A stretch of DNA of 64,000 nt from NCBI GenBank assembly GCA_947629825.1, contig CANRFF010000003.1, forward strand, positions 62,001 through 126,000, in the 5' to 3' direction. The position numbers were made by a program, and so were the translations under genes. Positions 9,410 to 20,400 of this stretch are shown here, piece by piece. The notes below the pieces were generated by a model. That model had not been told where the DNA came from. It made no database searches and was given only the letters and a program-made list of their open reading frames with translations. Each line of letters begins with the position of its first letter. The stretch's first letter is position 1. Origin of the DNA: an uncultured Anaeroplasmataceae bacterium. Lineage in GTDB: Bacteria > Bacillota_I > Bacilli_A > Acholeplasmatales > Anaeroplasmataceae.

Positions 9410-11815
9410 ATGATGAAAAGAAGAATAGTATCGCTTGCGGTTTTCATTTTTACGGGACTGATGTTATTGGTATCCTGTTCTTCGAAAACCCAAGAACCCG
9501 AACCGGAAACTCCGCCGACGGAATATACCATTACTTTCGAAGTCCATTCGGATTCGTTGGATACGGTATCGGTTTCCTATGAGGAAAGAACGTATTTGAC
9601 GGAAGAGATGATTTTAAAAGATGTTTATCATCAGACGAAGCCGACCAAAGAAGGATATACGGCGGAACATTGGTATCTCAATCCTTCTTTTCAAACCAGA
9701 ATTGCGTTTCCTTATCTGATTACCGAAGATGAAACTTTTTATTTGAAATGGGTATCGGACGAACCGAATCCAACGACGTTTGATGTGACCTTCGTCGATT
9801 GCGAAACGACGTTGAAAACCGAAAAAGTAACGGGAAATTCCATGGTAACTTCATGGACACCTCCTGCGAAAACGGGATATACTTTCGAAGGTTGGTATGC
9901 CGATTCGGATTACCAAACAGTCTTTGATTTTACTCAAAAAATTACGAAAAATACGACCATTTACGCCAAATATGTCATCAATGTATATACGGTGGAATTC
10001 TGGGCAGATACCGAAAAACTCAAATCCGTTTCGGTAGAATATAACACCTGTGTTACAAGACCGACGGAATTGGAAACCAAAACGGGATACACGTTTGACA
10101 ACTGGTATGCCGATGCCAATTTCAAAACGGTGTTTGATTTTGCACATCATCCGATTACCGAAAATACGTGCATTTACGGAAAATTCGATGTGATGACCGG
10201 AACGAATCCAATCGAAGTGGTATCTTTCGGAGGATATCGGGAAGGGGCGTATGTCGAACTTCGGAAACTTTCGGTTTCGAAAGACAAAATTCATGTTTTT
10301 TATCAAAAAGACGACGGCGATGAAACCGAAATCGATTCGGAACTGATCCGGGTTTCTCAGACGACGATTCGGGCAGATATTTTGGGTCTTTCGGCCGGAA
10401 CGTATTCCATAACGATTCGCGTCGACGGCATTGCCGATACGAAAAAAATCTCTTCCGTCGAAGTTTTACCGGAAGATCGTTCGGGCTATGCTCATTTTAA
10501 AAACACCGTTGGAATCGGAGCCTATAAAAACGACGGGACGTTGAAAGCAAATGCGGTGGTTGTTTATGTGACCGACGAAACCAAAAATACGGTAACGGCC
10601 GTCATCGGCGGAAAAACTTACACGGGGTTGGTCAATATCATTACGGCCTGCAACAAAGAATCTTATGCACTGGACGTAAGAATTTTGGGTGAAATTCAAA
10701 CGACTCAGTGGAATGCAAAATCTCACGGAACGGGAAGTACGTCCGCCCGTCAGGAAAATTTGGAAAATACTTTCAACTATCAGACGGATCCTTCGGGGTG
10801 GGACGAAACGAAATCCTCTTCGTATTCCCGTCTGTATGAGGATCAAATCATTGCCAAAGGAATCAATACGATGTCGCAGGATTCGGCTTTGGGAATCACG
10901 AAATTGGAAGGGTTGACCAATTACGTCAGCCGGACCAAAACAGCGAAATCGGGTATTTACGAATACGATTCTTACTATAATATGTTGGATGTCAATGGCG
11001 GATACAATATCACTATTGAAGGAATCGGAACCGATGCGGCCATTTTTCAATGGGGATTTACTTTCAAAAAATGCAATTTCATCGAAGTGAAAAATCTGCG
11101 GTTTTATCAGTATACGGAAGATGCGATCGGATTTGAAGGCGGAAGCAATTCCGATATCAATTACGGAAATTACTGGATTCATCAATGCACTTTCGATATC
11201 GGCGTCAACCACTGGGACGTTTGTTATGAAGCGGACAAAGGCGACGGCGACGGATCGACGGATGTGAAATACTGCCATAACGTAACGATCGACTATTGTC
11301 GGTATAACGGAACCCACAAAACCAATCTGATCGGTTCTTCCGATTCGGCTTTGCAGTACAACATTACGTTACATCACAATTATTATAATGAATGCGGTTC
11401 GAGAATGCCGTTGGTTCGACAGGCCAATATTCATATTTACAATAATTATTACTATAAGTCGACCAGTTACTGTTCGAGTATTCGAGCCAATGCGTTTGCG
11501 TTTATTGAAAACAATTATTACGATCAGGCAAAAAATCCGTTTGAAAATAAAGCAACGATCAAAGCCTACGGAAATGTTTTTTCGAATATTCCGGGATTGA
11601 GTAGCGGATATACTCAAGGAAATACGGTATCTTCCAGAACGGCGCAGGTTTCGGGAGAATGTCATCCCGACGGGAGTACGGACTACGCAAATTTCGATAT
11701 CAACGAGAATCTGTTTTACTATCAAAACGGAAAATCGGACGTTCTCGATTTATTGGAAGCGAATGCGGTTCCCGCTTGTTGTCAGAGATACTCGGGCGTT
11801 TTGAAAACGGCTTGA
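9410..11815 (+). CDS. PL1 pectate lyase lipoprotein with InlB-type repeats
   Basis: An 801-residue lipoprotein (lipobox LVSC, Cys24). Three Listeria-Bacteroides (InlB B-type) repeats follow; the second and third carry KTGYTFEGWYAD and KTGYTFDNWYAD, and the first, around residues 45-112, is degenerate. A linker domain leads into a PL1 beta-helix from about residue 450. PL1 signatures are WIHQCTF, DGSTDVKYCHNVTIDYCRYN, LIGSSD, and HHNYYNECGSRMPLVR with the likely catalytic Arg at 665 or 670. It should cleave polygalacturonate by Ca2+-dependent beta-elimination while tethered to the membrane. The repeats probably act as a stalk. It is transcribed divergently from the PL9 operon, so the two lyases probably attack pectin together. 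Start 9410 has AGGGAAAGGG upstream; Met2 (9413) is equally possible. Confidence 0.92.
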   Translation: MMKRRIVSLAVFIFTGLMLLVSCSSKTQEPEPETPPTEYTITFEVHSDSLDTVSVSYEERTYLTEEMILKDVYHQTKPTKEGYTAEHWYLNPSFQTRIAFPYLITEDETFYLKWVSDEPNPTTFDVTFVDCETTLKTEKVTGNSMVTSWTPPAKTGYTFEGWYADSDYQTVFDFTQKITKNTTIYAKYVINVYTVEFWADTEKLKSVSVEYNTCVTRPTELETKTGYTFDNWYADANFKTVFDFAHHPITENTCIYGKFDVMTGTNPIEVVSFGGYREGAYVELRKLSVSKDKIHVFYQKDDGDETEIDSELIRVSQTTIRADILGLSAGTYSITIRVDGIADTKKISSVEVLPEDRSGYAHFKNTVGIGAYKNDGTLKANAVVVYVTDETKNTVTAVIGGKTYTGLVNIITACNKESYALDVRILGEIQTTQWNAKSHGTGSTSARQENLENTFNYQTDPSGWDETKSSSYSRLYEDQIIAKGINTMSQDSALGITKLEGLTNYVSRTKTAKSGIYEYDSYYNMLDVNGGYNITIEGIGTDAAIFQWGFTFKKCNFIEVKNLRFYQYTEDAIGFEGGSNSDINYGNYWIHQCTFDIGVNHWDVCYEADKGDGDGSTDVKYCHNVTIDYCRYNGTHKTNLIGSSDSALQYNITLHHNYYNECGSRMPLVRQANIHIYNNYYYKSTSYCSSIRANAFAFIENNYYDQAKNPFENKATIKAYGNVFSNIPGLSSGYTQGNTVSSRTAQVSGECHPDGSTDYANFDINENLFYYQNGKSDVLDLLEANAVPACCQRYSGVLKTA

Positions 11816-11842
11816 AATAACACGAAAGAAAACGAAAGAAAG

Positions 11843-11881
11843 AAGGATATGATGTTCAAAAAGAAGTCATATCCTTTTTGT
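11843..11881 (+). terminator. Terminator of the PL1 lyase gene
   Basis: The stem AAGGATATGA / TCATATCCTT with a 14-nt loop is followed by TTTTTG. Confidence 0.75.
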
Positions 11882-11992
11882 TGTATTTCGGGAAAAGAAA
11901 AAATAAAAAATGATGTCAATATCTTTTGAAAATTTTTCCGAAATAATGAAACAGTAGTCCGGAAATCCGTTTTATGATAAAATGAATCGATA

Positions 11993-12027
11993 TTAAAAAG
12001 CGCCCAAGGAATCAACTCTTGGGTGCA
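11993..12027 (-). terminator. Terminator of the AlbA-type regulator gene
   Basis: The minus-strand stem GCACCCAAG / CTTGGGCGC is followed by a T run (five A on the plus strand, 11995-11999). It lies just beyond the stop codon at 12039. Confidence 0.75.
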
Positions 12028-12038
12028 AGATAAAAAAA

Positions 12039-13532
12039 TTATTTTAAAATCCACTTTCCGCCTTTATTAGATGTTTTACCTGACAGAAACTTTGCATTTT
12101 TCAATTCATTTATCGCTCTACTGACTGATGCAGTACTAATTCCTAATTTTTTTGCAATCTGAGGTTTAGAGATGGATAGATCTCCCTGTATTTCTTTATA
12201 AACCATTTGACTTGTTTTAGATAGCCTTTTTATCGTATCATTTATCGTATCATTTATCGTATCATTTCCGATTTCTTTTGACTTATCTTTTAAGATTAAA
12301 GTCAGAATAGTTCTATCCATTCCGATTTCTTCTGTGATCATAGGAGTCGGATAATTCTTTTCTTTGAAAGCATTGACAATGGTAGGAATGCCGGAACCGG
12401 CACGTTCTCCAATACCCAGTAAGTTAAAACACTTTAAAATGTTTCCGTTTCGCGGTAAAGAAATACCACCTTTATAAGCATCTTCAATAGAAATCCTTAA
12501 TGAACCCGGATTTTCAATAATAATTCGGTCGATATATCTTTTGATAACAATTCCTCTGGGAAAAGAGAAATCGGCATTTGTAATACAGTTTGCTAAAGCT
12601 TCACGGATGGCTTCATGTAAAGCGGTATCATTTTTTCTATAAATACGATTTTCTTCTAGTTCAAAAGGCAGAGGCAAATCCACACTGATTTTTGCATAAA
12701 CTCGATTATAAAAATCAAATAAATTTCCACTCCATTCGCCATTATCGGAAACAATCCTATCTGTATATCTGATATCGGGATCATGTGTCAAATGTTCCTG
12801 ATAATCTAAAAAGTATTCTGGAAGATATGAAGTAATATTATAGTCGTTACCAAAAAACAAGAAGCCAAATAAGGTAGGGTGAAGAATATTGTTTTCATCA
12901 TATGCAACAGCCCCGATAACTCTTAAAAATTCATCTTCGGAAAGATTGTGCCAAGGATGATTCGGCTTTTTGAACTTAAATTGTTCTCTAAAAGAATGAA
13001 CTGTTTTCATATTGAAAGTATCATCCCGTAGTGGAATATCTTTTAAAATACGATGATCCACATTTTTTTCTTGGTCTCTTATCATTGCAACCACTTCGGT
13101 TTTGGTACAATGATAATCTCCATCTTTATTTCTTCTAAAGGTTCCATTAAATATATCATTGTTAATGTAGATTGGCTTTTGAGAATAAGAGGCCATAGGA
13201 ATCTCAATAACCACTATGAAAGAAGAATTTATTTCTTCAATGTGAACGTTTTTTTCCTGAATTAAATTCAAATTTACTTTTTTATTATTGTGAATCGTAT
13301 TCCAAAAGGAAGTGATAAGGTTATCGCACTCTTTAAAAGATAAACCGGCAGGATATAAAGTCTTATTTTCCTTTTCGGCAATACCTAAAAGGATGACACC
13401 ACCATGTGTATTGGAAAAACTACTATACGTTTCCCAAATACTATTTGGCAAACCGCCTTTAGCGGTTTTAACTTCCAATTGATTATTTTCTTTTAAAGAA
13501 TAAAACTGACTGATATCGAACATTCTCACCAC
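12039..13532 (-). CDS. AlbA_2/Schlafen-type putative transcriptional regulator
   Basis: A 497-residue cytoplasmic protein. The N-terminal 130 residues form an AlbA_2 (Schlafen) domain with the typical opening E-N-x-x-LE-x-K and SFSNTHGGVILLGI. The middle is an HATPase_c_4 domain (ALHEAIREALANCITNADF, IIENPG, GIGERAGSGIP). The last 60 residues are a winged helix (ISKPQIAKKLGISTASVSRA). Such proteins are usually annotated as ATP-binding regulators; targets are unknown and some Schlafen-type proteins act in defence. A repeated NDTI linker precedes the winged helix. The gene is more AT-rich than its neighbours and stands alone between the pectin locus and rpoB, which suggests transfer. Start at 13532 follows the first Met; Met4 is an alternative. 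Confidence 0.85.
   Translation of the reverse strand: MVRMFDISQFYSLKENNQLEVKTAKGGLPNSIWETYSSFSNTHGGVILLGIAEKENKTLYPAGLSFKECDNLITSFWNTIHNNKKVNLNLIQEKNVHIEEINSSFIVVIEIPMASYSQKPIYINNDIFNGTFRRNKDGDYHCTKTEVVAMIRDQEKNVDHRILKDIPLRDDTFNMKTVHSFREQFKFKKPNHPWHNLSEDEFLRVIGAVAYDENNILHPTLFGFLFFGNDYNITSYLPEYFLDYQEHLTHDPDIRYTDRIVSDNGEWSGNLFDFYNRVYAKISVDLPLPFELEENRIYRKNDTALHEAIREALANCITNADFSFPRGIVIKRYIDRIIIENPGSLRISIEDAYKGGISLPRNGNILKCFNLLGIGERAGSGIPTIVNAFKEKNYPTPMITEEIGMDRTILTLILKDKSKEIGNDTINDTINDTIKRLSKTSQMVYKEIQGDLSISKPQIAKKLGISTASVSRAINELKNAKFLSGKTSNKGGKWILK
12232..12267. repeat. Three tandem 12-bp repeats in the regulator gene
   Basis: The unit ATCGTATCATTT (plus strand) occurs three times in a row without mismatch. 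It encodes NDTI repeats in the linker between the ATPase and winged-helix domains. Unit gain or loss would keep the frame. Confidence 0.9.
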
Positions 13533-13630
13533 ATCCTATAAATCATTTTACCATAAACTATTTTAATTATCTATCCCAAACAAAATCTATTTTACAACGA
13601 ATAATCCGAAAAAGAAAAAATAAAAAATGA

Positions 13631-13659
13631 TTGACAGATTTGTATTTTTGTCCTATAAT
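13631..13659 (+). promoter_or_regulatory. Consensus promoter of rpoBC
   Basis: TTGACA (13631-13636), an exact 17-bp spacer and TATAAT (13654-13659): a perfect sigma-A promoter. Transcription would start near 13666, leaving a leader of about 190 nt. Confidence 0.9.
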
Positions 13660-13854
13660 ATTAAAATGCAATTTGTTTGCATTTTGTACTTTTTTACATA
13701 GTAAAAAGATGAAAAACAGATGACAAAATCAGCACTTTTTTACCGCTTTTCAAGCGATTGAAATAAATTTTTTCGTGGGAACCTCGAAGGGATTTAAAAA
13801 CACCCGGTATTTCATACGAAGCCTTAGGCAGTTTTTAAAAGAAAAAGAAAGGAA
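13660..13854 (+). promoter_or_regulatory. Long rpoB 5' leader with several hairpins
   Basis: This untranslated stretch of about 190 nt holds a perfect 8-bp stem at the predicted 5' end (AAATGCAA/TTGCATTT, 13664-13684), CGCTT/AAGCG around 13744-13756, and TTCGT/ACGAA closing a region at about 13772-13820. A small GCCTTAGGC palindrome then precedes a T run. It may be an autoregulatory leader or attenuator, but I recognise no known family. The rest of the gap from 13533 holds nothing else that I can see. Confidence 0.45.
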
Positions 13855-16800
13855 ATGACTTTTGAATTTATGAATTACAAAAACGTCAATTACGGTAAGA
13901 AATCGGTTCGGAGAAATTATTCGAAGATTCGGACGGAAGTGGAACTACCGAACCTGATTGAAATTCAAACGAAATCTTTCGACTGGTTTGTCAACGAAGG
14001 ATTGCGGGAATTGTTTAACGATGTTTCTCCGATCACGTCGTTCAATGGAGATTTGAAACTGTATTTCGGAGAACATCATTTTGAAGATTCCAAATTTTCG
14101 ATTGTCGACTGTAAATTGAGAGACATCAACTATGCACGTCCGTTGAAAGTGGATGTCCGCTTGGAAAATTCGCAAACGGGAGAAGTTCTCGAACAGGAAT
14201 TGTTTATGGGGGATATCCCGTATATGACACCGGTGGGGACGTTTATCATCAATGGTGCGGAACGGGTCATCATCAGTCAGATCGTTCGTTCTTCCGGCGT
14301 TTATTATGCGAAAGAAATCGATAAGAAAACGGGAAACGTCAAATTTACGGGAACCGTTATTCCGACTCGGGGTGCGTGGTTGGAATACGAAACGGGTTCG
14401 AAAAACGTATGGTACGGAAAATTGGATCGTTCCAAAAAAATTCCTTTGACAACGGTGCTTCGGGCATACGGATTGTCTACCAACGAACAGATCATCGACT
14501 TGTTCGGAGACAGCGAATATTTACAGGCCACGTTTGAAAAAGATACGACGACCAATTCCGAAGGAGCGGCCATCGAGGTTTATTCCAAATTGCGTCAGGG
14601 CGAAAAAGTTCCCGTAGAAGGGGCTCAGGCTCTGATCAAACAGAGATTGTTCGACGATCGTCGATATGATTTACAAAAAGTAGGAAGATTCAAATACAAT
14701 GTAAAACTGGACGTTCTGCAGAGAGCCAAAGGTCATACGCTGGCCAGAGATGTCGTTGCGAAAGACGACGTTTTCGATGATAACACGGGAGAATTGTTAT
14801 ATACAAAGGGAACCGTGATTGCCAAAGCCGGCGATTTGGTTTCGGGAGAAGTTCTGCAGAAATTGAAATCGGCCAGAGCGGCTTTCCGTGAACAGATCGA
14901 TTTGGGAAACACGTTGTGCGAAGATCCTTGGAATGAAATTTTATATGTCAATTCCATTCACGGCGACGATACCGAAGTTGTCAAGGTCATCGGAAACGAC
15001 CAAAGAGAAACGCTGTTGCATATCACGATGTCCGATATTCTCGCCACAGTCAGTTATTATCTGAATTTGTATTACGGAGTGGGAACGCTGGACGATATCG
15101 ATCATTTGGGAAATCGTCGGTTACGGTTAATCGGAGAACTTCTGAAAAATCAATTCCGCATCGGTTTTGCGAAATTGGAAAAAAATATCATCGACCGGAT
15201 GTCGACGGTGGAAGTCAACAGTGCGACTCCGCAGAATTTGATCAATATCAAACCGCTGACTTCTTCGTTGAAAGAATTTTTCGGTTCTTCACAACTTTCG
15301 CAGTTTATGGATCAAATCAATCCGCTGGCCGAAATTACACAAAAACGACGGATCAGTGCGTTGGGTACCGGTGGAATCGCAAGAGATCGTGCGGGTGTGG
15401 AAGTCCGTGACGTTCATAACTCTCACTATGGTCGTATGTGTCCGATTGAAACACCGGAAGGTCCGTCGATCGGTTTGATTACTTCTTTGGCAACGTATGC
15501 CAAAGTCAATGAATATGGCTTTATCGAAACTCCGTATTTTATTGTCAAACGGGGGGCAGATGGTCGGAAATACGTTTCCGAAGAACAAGTTTATTTGTCT
15601 GCCGACAAAGAAGAGGGACAAGTCATTGCGTCCGCTTCGACCAAACTGGATGCCGAAGGACATATTGTGGAAGAAAAGGTGATCGGACGTAGAAACGGGG
15701 AAACCGAAATGGTGGATCCGGAAGAAGTGGATTATATGGACGTATCTCCGAAACAGATCGTTTCCGTTGCGGCTGCGTGCGTTCCGTTTTTGGAACACGA
15801 CGATGCGACCCGTGCGTTGATGGGTGCGAACATGCAACGTCAGGCAGTGCCGATCATCAATCCGGAAAGTCCGATTGTCGGAACGGGAATGGAATATAAG
15901 GCCGCCAAAGACAGCGGTTCGGCTTTGATTGCGACACAGTCCGGCGTGGTTCAATACGTCGATGCGAAAAGAATCGTGGTCAAAGAAGATATCGGGGAAA
16001 TTCATACGTATGAATTATATCAGTTCCTGCGTTCCAACTCGGCAACGGCGATTATGCAACGTCCGATTGTCAAGGCGGGAGAACGGATCGAAGCCGGCGA
16101 TATCATTGCCGACGGTCAATCGATGAAAAACGGAGAATTGGCTCTGGGAAGAAATGTTCGGATTGCCTTTATGACATGGGAAGGATATAACTTCGAAGAC
16201 GCAGTTATCATGAGTGAAAAAATGGTATATGACGATGTGTACACTTCGATTCATATCGACGAATTTTCCGTGGAATGTCGGGATACGAAATTGGGAAAAG
16301 AAGAGTTCACCTACGAAATTCCGAATGTCAAAGAAGAAACCAAGAAGAACTTGGATGCGAACGGAATTGTCATTCCGGGAACCGAAGTCAAAGAGGGCGA
16401 CATTTTAGTTGGTAAGATCACTCCGAAAGGAGTAACGGATCCGACGCCGGAAGAACGCTTGTTGTTGGCGATTTTCGGGGAAAAGAGCAGAGATGTACGG
16501 GATACTTCGTTACGGGTTCCTCACGGAGGCGGAGGAGTGGTTCAATCCATTCAGCACTTCTCCAAAGCCAACGGAGACGATCTGGCTCCGGGAGTCAATG
16601 AAGTCGTACGGGTGTACATCGTTCAGAAAAGAAAGATTCAGGTCGGAGACAAAATGGCCGGTCGTCACGGAAACAAAGGTGTTATTTCCAACATTTTGCC
16701 GTTGGAAGATATGCCGTTTACACAAGACGGTCAACCGATCGATATTATGTTGAATCCGCAAGGGGTTCCTTCTCGTATGAATATCGGTCAGGTTTTGGAA

Positions 16801-17385
16801 TTGCATTTGGGAATTGCCGCCAAGAAGTTGGGAATTCAGGTGGCAACGCCGGTTTTCGACGGGGCTACGATCGAAGATATCGAAGCGATTATGAAAGAAG
16901 CGAATTTGGCTCCGGACGGAAAAGAGATTCTTTATGACGGCCGTACGGGAGAACCTTTTGAAAATAAGATTACCGTCGGAATTATGTATTTCGTCAAATT
17001 GAGTCATATGGTTGATGATAAACTGCACGCCAGAAACGTCGGTCCGTATACGTTGGTTACGCAACAGCCGATGGGAGGAAAAGCCCAAAACGGAGGTCAA
17101 CGGTTCGGCGAAATGGAAGTCTGGGCTTTGGAAGCCTATGGTGCGGCTCATACGTTACGGGAAATGTTGACCGTGAAATCCGATGACTTGATTGGTCGTG
17201 ATCGTGTATTCGATGCGATTGTCGACGGAAAACCGATCCCGGAATCTTCCATTCCGGAATCATTCCGGGTTTTGACTCGCGAATTACAGGCTTTGGGAAT
17301 TCACGTGGAATTGATCAACGAAGACGGAGAAAACGAAGTCAATCGTTCGATTGTCGATGCGAAAATCAGACATACGGTACGTTAG
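13855..17385 (+). CDS. rpoB: RNA polymerase beta subunit
   Basis: A 1176-residue beta subunit of RNA polymerase, nearly full Bacillus length. The N-terminus matches the family ([15 protein letters not shown]). The rifampicin cluster reads [14 protein letters not shown], then [15 protein letters not shown], then the invariant [19 protein letters not shown]. At the position of E. coli His526 there is Gln496, and Pro after SALG is Thr. The C-terminus has the conserved [23 protein letters not shown]. The ribosome site AAAGAAAGG is only 2-4 nt from ATG 13855; ATG 13870 is an alternative start but its spacing is long. rpoC follows 15 bp downstream. The usual rplJ-rplL genes are not upstream; rpoB has its own consensus promoter instead. 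Confidence 0.98.
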   Translation: MTFEFMNYKNVNYGKKSVRRNYSKIRTEVELPNLIEIQTKSFDWFVNEGLRELFNDVSPITSFNGDLKLYFGEHHFEDSKFSIVDCKLRDINYARPLKVDVRLENSQTGEVLEQELFMGDIPYMTPVGTFIINGAERVIISQIVRSSGVYYAKEIDKKTGNVKFTGTVIPTRGAWLEYETGSKNVWYGKLDRSKKIPLTTVLRAYGLSTNEQIIDLFGDSEYLQATFEKDTTTNSEGAAIEVYSKLRQGEKVPVEGAQALIKQRLFDDRRYDLQKVGRFKYNVKLDVLQRAKGHTLARDVVAKDDVFDDNTGELLYTKGTVIAKAGDLVSGEVLQKLKSARAAFREQIDLGNTLCEDPWNEILYVNSIHGDDTEVVKVIGNDQRETLLHITMSDILATVSYYLNLYYGVGTLDDIDHLGNRRLRLIGELLKNQFRIGFAKLEKNIIDRMSTVEVNSATPQNLINIKPLTSSLKEFFGSSQLSQFMDQINPLAEITQKRRISALGTGGIARDRAGVEVRDVHNSHYGRMCPIETPEGPSIGLITSLATYAKVNEYGFIETPYFIVKRGADGRKYVSEEQVYLSADKEEGQVIASASTKLDAEGHIVEEKVIGRRNGETEMVDPEEVDYMDVSPKQIVSVAAACVPFLEHDDATRALMGANMQRQAVPIINPESPIVGTGMEYKAAKDSGSALIATQSGVVQYVDAKRIVVKEDIGEIHTYELYQFLRSNSATAIMQRPIVKAGERIEAGDIIADGQSMKNGELALGRNVRIAFMTWEGYNFEDAVIMSEKMVYDDVYTSIHIDEFSVECRDTKLGKEEFTYEIPNVKEETKKNLDANGIVIPGTEVKEGDILVGKITPKGVTDPTPEERLLLAIFGEKSRDVRDTSLRVPHGGGGVVQSIQHFSKANGDDLAPGVNEVVRVYIVQKRKIQVGDKMAGRHGNKGVISNILPLEDMPFTQDGQPIDIMLNPQGVPSRMNIGQVLELHLGIAAKKLGIQVATPVFDGATIEDIEAIMKEANLAPDGKEILYDGRTGEPFENKITVGIMYFVKLSHMVDDKLHARNVGPYTLVTQQPMGGKAQNGGQRFGEMEVWALEAYGAAHTLREMLTVKSDDLIGRDRVFDAIVDGKPIPESSIPESFRVLTRELQALGIHVELINEDGENEVNRSIVDAKIRHTVR

Positions 17386-17400
17386 AAAGGGGAAGAAAAG

Positions 17401-20400
17401 ATGAGTACGCAATACAAATATATTAAAATCGGTTTGGCTTCTCCGGAAGAAATCCTTTCTTGGTCTCACGGAGAGGTATTAAAACATGAAACCATCAATT
17501 ATCGTACTTTGAAACCGGAACCGGACGGATTATTCTGCGAAAAGATTTTCGGTCCGATGAAAGACTATCAATGTGCCTGCGGGAAATCGAAACGAAATAC
17601 CGACAAAGGCAAAATCTGTGAAAAGTGCGGTGTGGAAATTACGGAAGCGAAAGTTCGCCGGGAACGTATGGGACACATCAAACTGGCCAGTCCGGTAGTA
17701 CATACATGGTTTTTGAGAAACAGCACTTCCCCGCTCGCAACGCTTTTGGATATCAAGACCAAAGATCTGGAAGAAATCGTATATCTGGCTTCTTATATCG
17801 TCGTATCGGCGGACAAAGATACGGGGTTGGTTCGCAAACAGATTCTAACGGAGGGAGAATATTCCGTCAAAAGCGAAATGTATCCCGGAAAATTCAAAGC
17901 GTTGACGGGTGCCGAGGCAGTCAAAACGTTATTGAAAGAAATCGATTTGGAAAAAGAAGAAAAAACACTGCGGAAAAAATTGAAATCTTCTTCCAAACAA
18001 CGCAGAGATCGTGTGATCAAACGTTTGGAAGTGGTAGAATCTTTTTTACATAGCGACAACAAGCCGGAATGGATGATTTTGGAAGTTCTTCCGGTCATTC
18101 CGCCAGATTTACGTCCGATGGTTCAATTGGAAGGCGGACGGTTCGCAACGACGGATCTGAATGATTTGTATCGGAGAATTTTAAACAGAAACAATCGTCT
18201 GAAAAAACAATTCGAACAAAATGCACCGCATTTGATTACGAAAAACGAAAAAAGAATGCTTCAAGAAGCCGTAGATGCGTTGATCGACAATTCCAAACGT
18301 GGCAGAAAAGCCGTTGTGGAAAAGAATCATCATCTGAAAAGTTTATCGGATATGCTTCGGGGAAAACAAGGACGTTTCCGTCAGAACTTACTGGGAAAAC
18401 GGGTGGATTATTCCGGCCGTTCCGTGATTGTCGTCGGTCCGTCTTTGAAGATGTATCAATGCGGAATTCCGAAAGAAATGGCTTTGATTTTATTCAAACC
18501 GTTTGTTTTACGGGAATTGATCAAACAAGGAAACAGTATCGCCGTCGCATCGAAAGCCTGCGACAATCAGGAAGACAGCGTATGGAAAATTCTGGAAGAA
18601 GTCATTCGGGAACATCCGGTTCTTTTGAACCGGGCGCCGACGTTGCACCGTTTGGGTATTCAGGCATTCGAGCCGGTGTTGATCGAAGGAAAAGCCATTC
18701 GGCTTCATCCGCTCGTTTGTACGCCGTTTAATGCCGACTTCGACGGAGACCAAATGGCGGTTCATGTTCCTCTTTCTTTAGAGGCTCAGGCGGAAGCGAG
18801 ATTGTTGATGTTGGCCTCGAACAACATTCTGAACCCGAAAGACGGAAAACCGGTGGTTACGCCGTCACAGGATATGATTTTGGGAAATTATTATTTGACT
18901 TTGGAACGCAAAAACGAAGCCAACGAAGGTCATTTCTATAAAGATTTCGACGAGGCTTATATGGCCTATAAGAATGGAACGATTACGCTTCATACCCGTA
19001 TTTTCATCGATCCTTCTTATTTGCCTGCAGAGAAGTTCCGACAGGACTCTTTCCATGGAAAATATCTGTTCACAACACTCGGAAAAATGATTTTCAACAA
19101 CATTTTACCGGACGAATTCCCTTATTTGAATGAGCCGACGGAAGAAAACCTATGTATCGCCACTCCACAGAAATATTTCTTGGATTCCGATAATCTGGAG
19201 GCTTCTTATCGGGAATTGCTTCAAAGAGAGGAAGTTTCTCCGTTTAAAAAGAAATTCATTGCCCGGATTATTGCGGAAGTATTCAAAAGATTCAAAATTA
19301 CGGAAACTTCCAAAATGCTGGATCGGATCAAAGATCTCGGATTCCAGTATTCGACCATTGCGGGTTTGACGATTTCCGCAGCGGACGTATTGAACTACGA
19401 AGGAAAACAGACCAGAATTGCCGAAGCGGATAAGAAAATCGATCAGATTACCGAAATGTTCGAATTGGGACAGTTGACGAATAAAGAACGGAAAAAATTG
19501 GTGGAAAAAGAATGGGGAGACGCCCGCAACGAAATTCAAGACGGTTTGTGGGAAGAACTTTCCAAACAGAAAGACAACCATATCTTTATGATGGCCGATT
19601 CCGGTTCCCGTGGGAATGCTTCCAACTTTGCCCAACTGGCCGGAATGCGTGGATTGATGAGTAATACTGCCGGCGAAACCATTGAGGTGCCGGTCAAAGC
19701 GAACTTCCGTGAAGGATTGACCGTATCCGAATTCTTTATTTCGACGCACGGTGCCCGTAAAGGTTCGACAGACACGGCGTTGAGAACGGCGGAATCCGGA
19801 TATTTGACTCGTCGTTTGGTCGACGTTTCCCAAGATGTCATCATCTCTATGGAAGATTGCGGAACTCAGAAAGGAATGTATGTCGAAGATATTATCGATG
19901 ATACGGGAAAAGCCGTCGTAACGGTTCAGGATCGTGTTATCGGACGTTTCGCCGCCAAAGATGTGGCGGATCCGCAAACGGGAGAAGTGATTGTGAAAAG
20001 AAACGAACTTATTACCGAAGAAATGGCAGCGCAAATTGCCGAAGCCGGAATCAAGTCCGTTTGTATCCGTACGAATATTACCTGCGATGCGAAAACAGGA
20101 GTATGTATGAAGTGTTATGGTCGGAATTTAGCGACGAACACCGTCGTTGAAGTCGGAGAAGCCGTCGGTACCGTTGCGGCTCAGTCGATCGGAGAACCGG
20201 GTACTCAGTTGACCATGCGTACGTTCCACACCGGAGGGGTGGCCTCTACAGCCGATATCACTCAAGGTCTTCCTCGTGTTCAGGAGTTGTTTGAAGCCCG
20301 CAGACCGAAATGGAAAGCAACCATCAGTGAAATCGATGGTGTGGTGGAACGAGTAGAAAAAACCAAGAGCGGATTGGAAGTCAGAATCAAAAACGAAGAC

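Noticed and set aside
10466-11317. A 283-codon open frame antisense to the PL1 lyase
   Set aside because: Shadow of a strongly biased coding sequence; no domain or start signal.
12232-12267. CRISPR-like array
   Set aside because: The repeats are 12 bp, contiguous and in-frame coding; no spacers exist. No CRISPR array was seen elsewhere.
15289-16005. A 238-codon open frame antisense to rpoB
   Set aside because: It lies wholly inside the conserved rpoB frame on the other strand, with Arg/His/Phe-rich shadow composition and no ribosome site.
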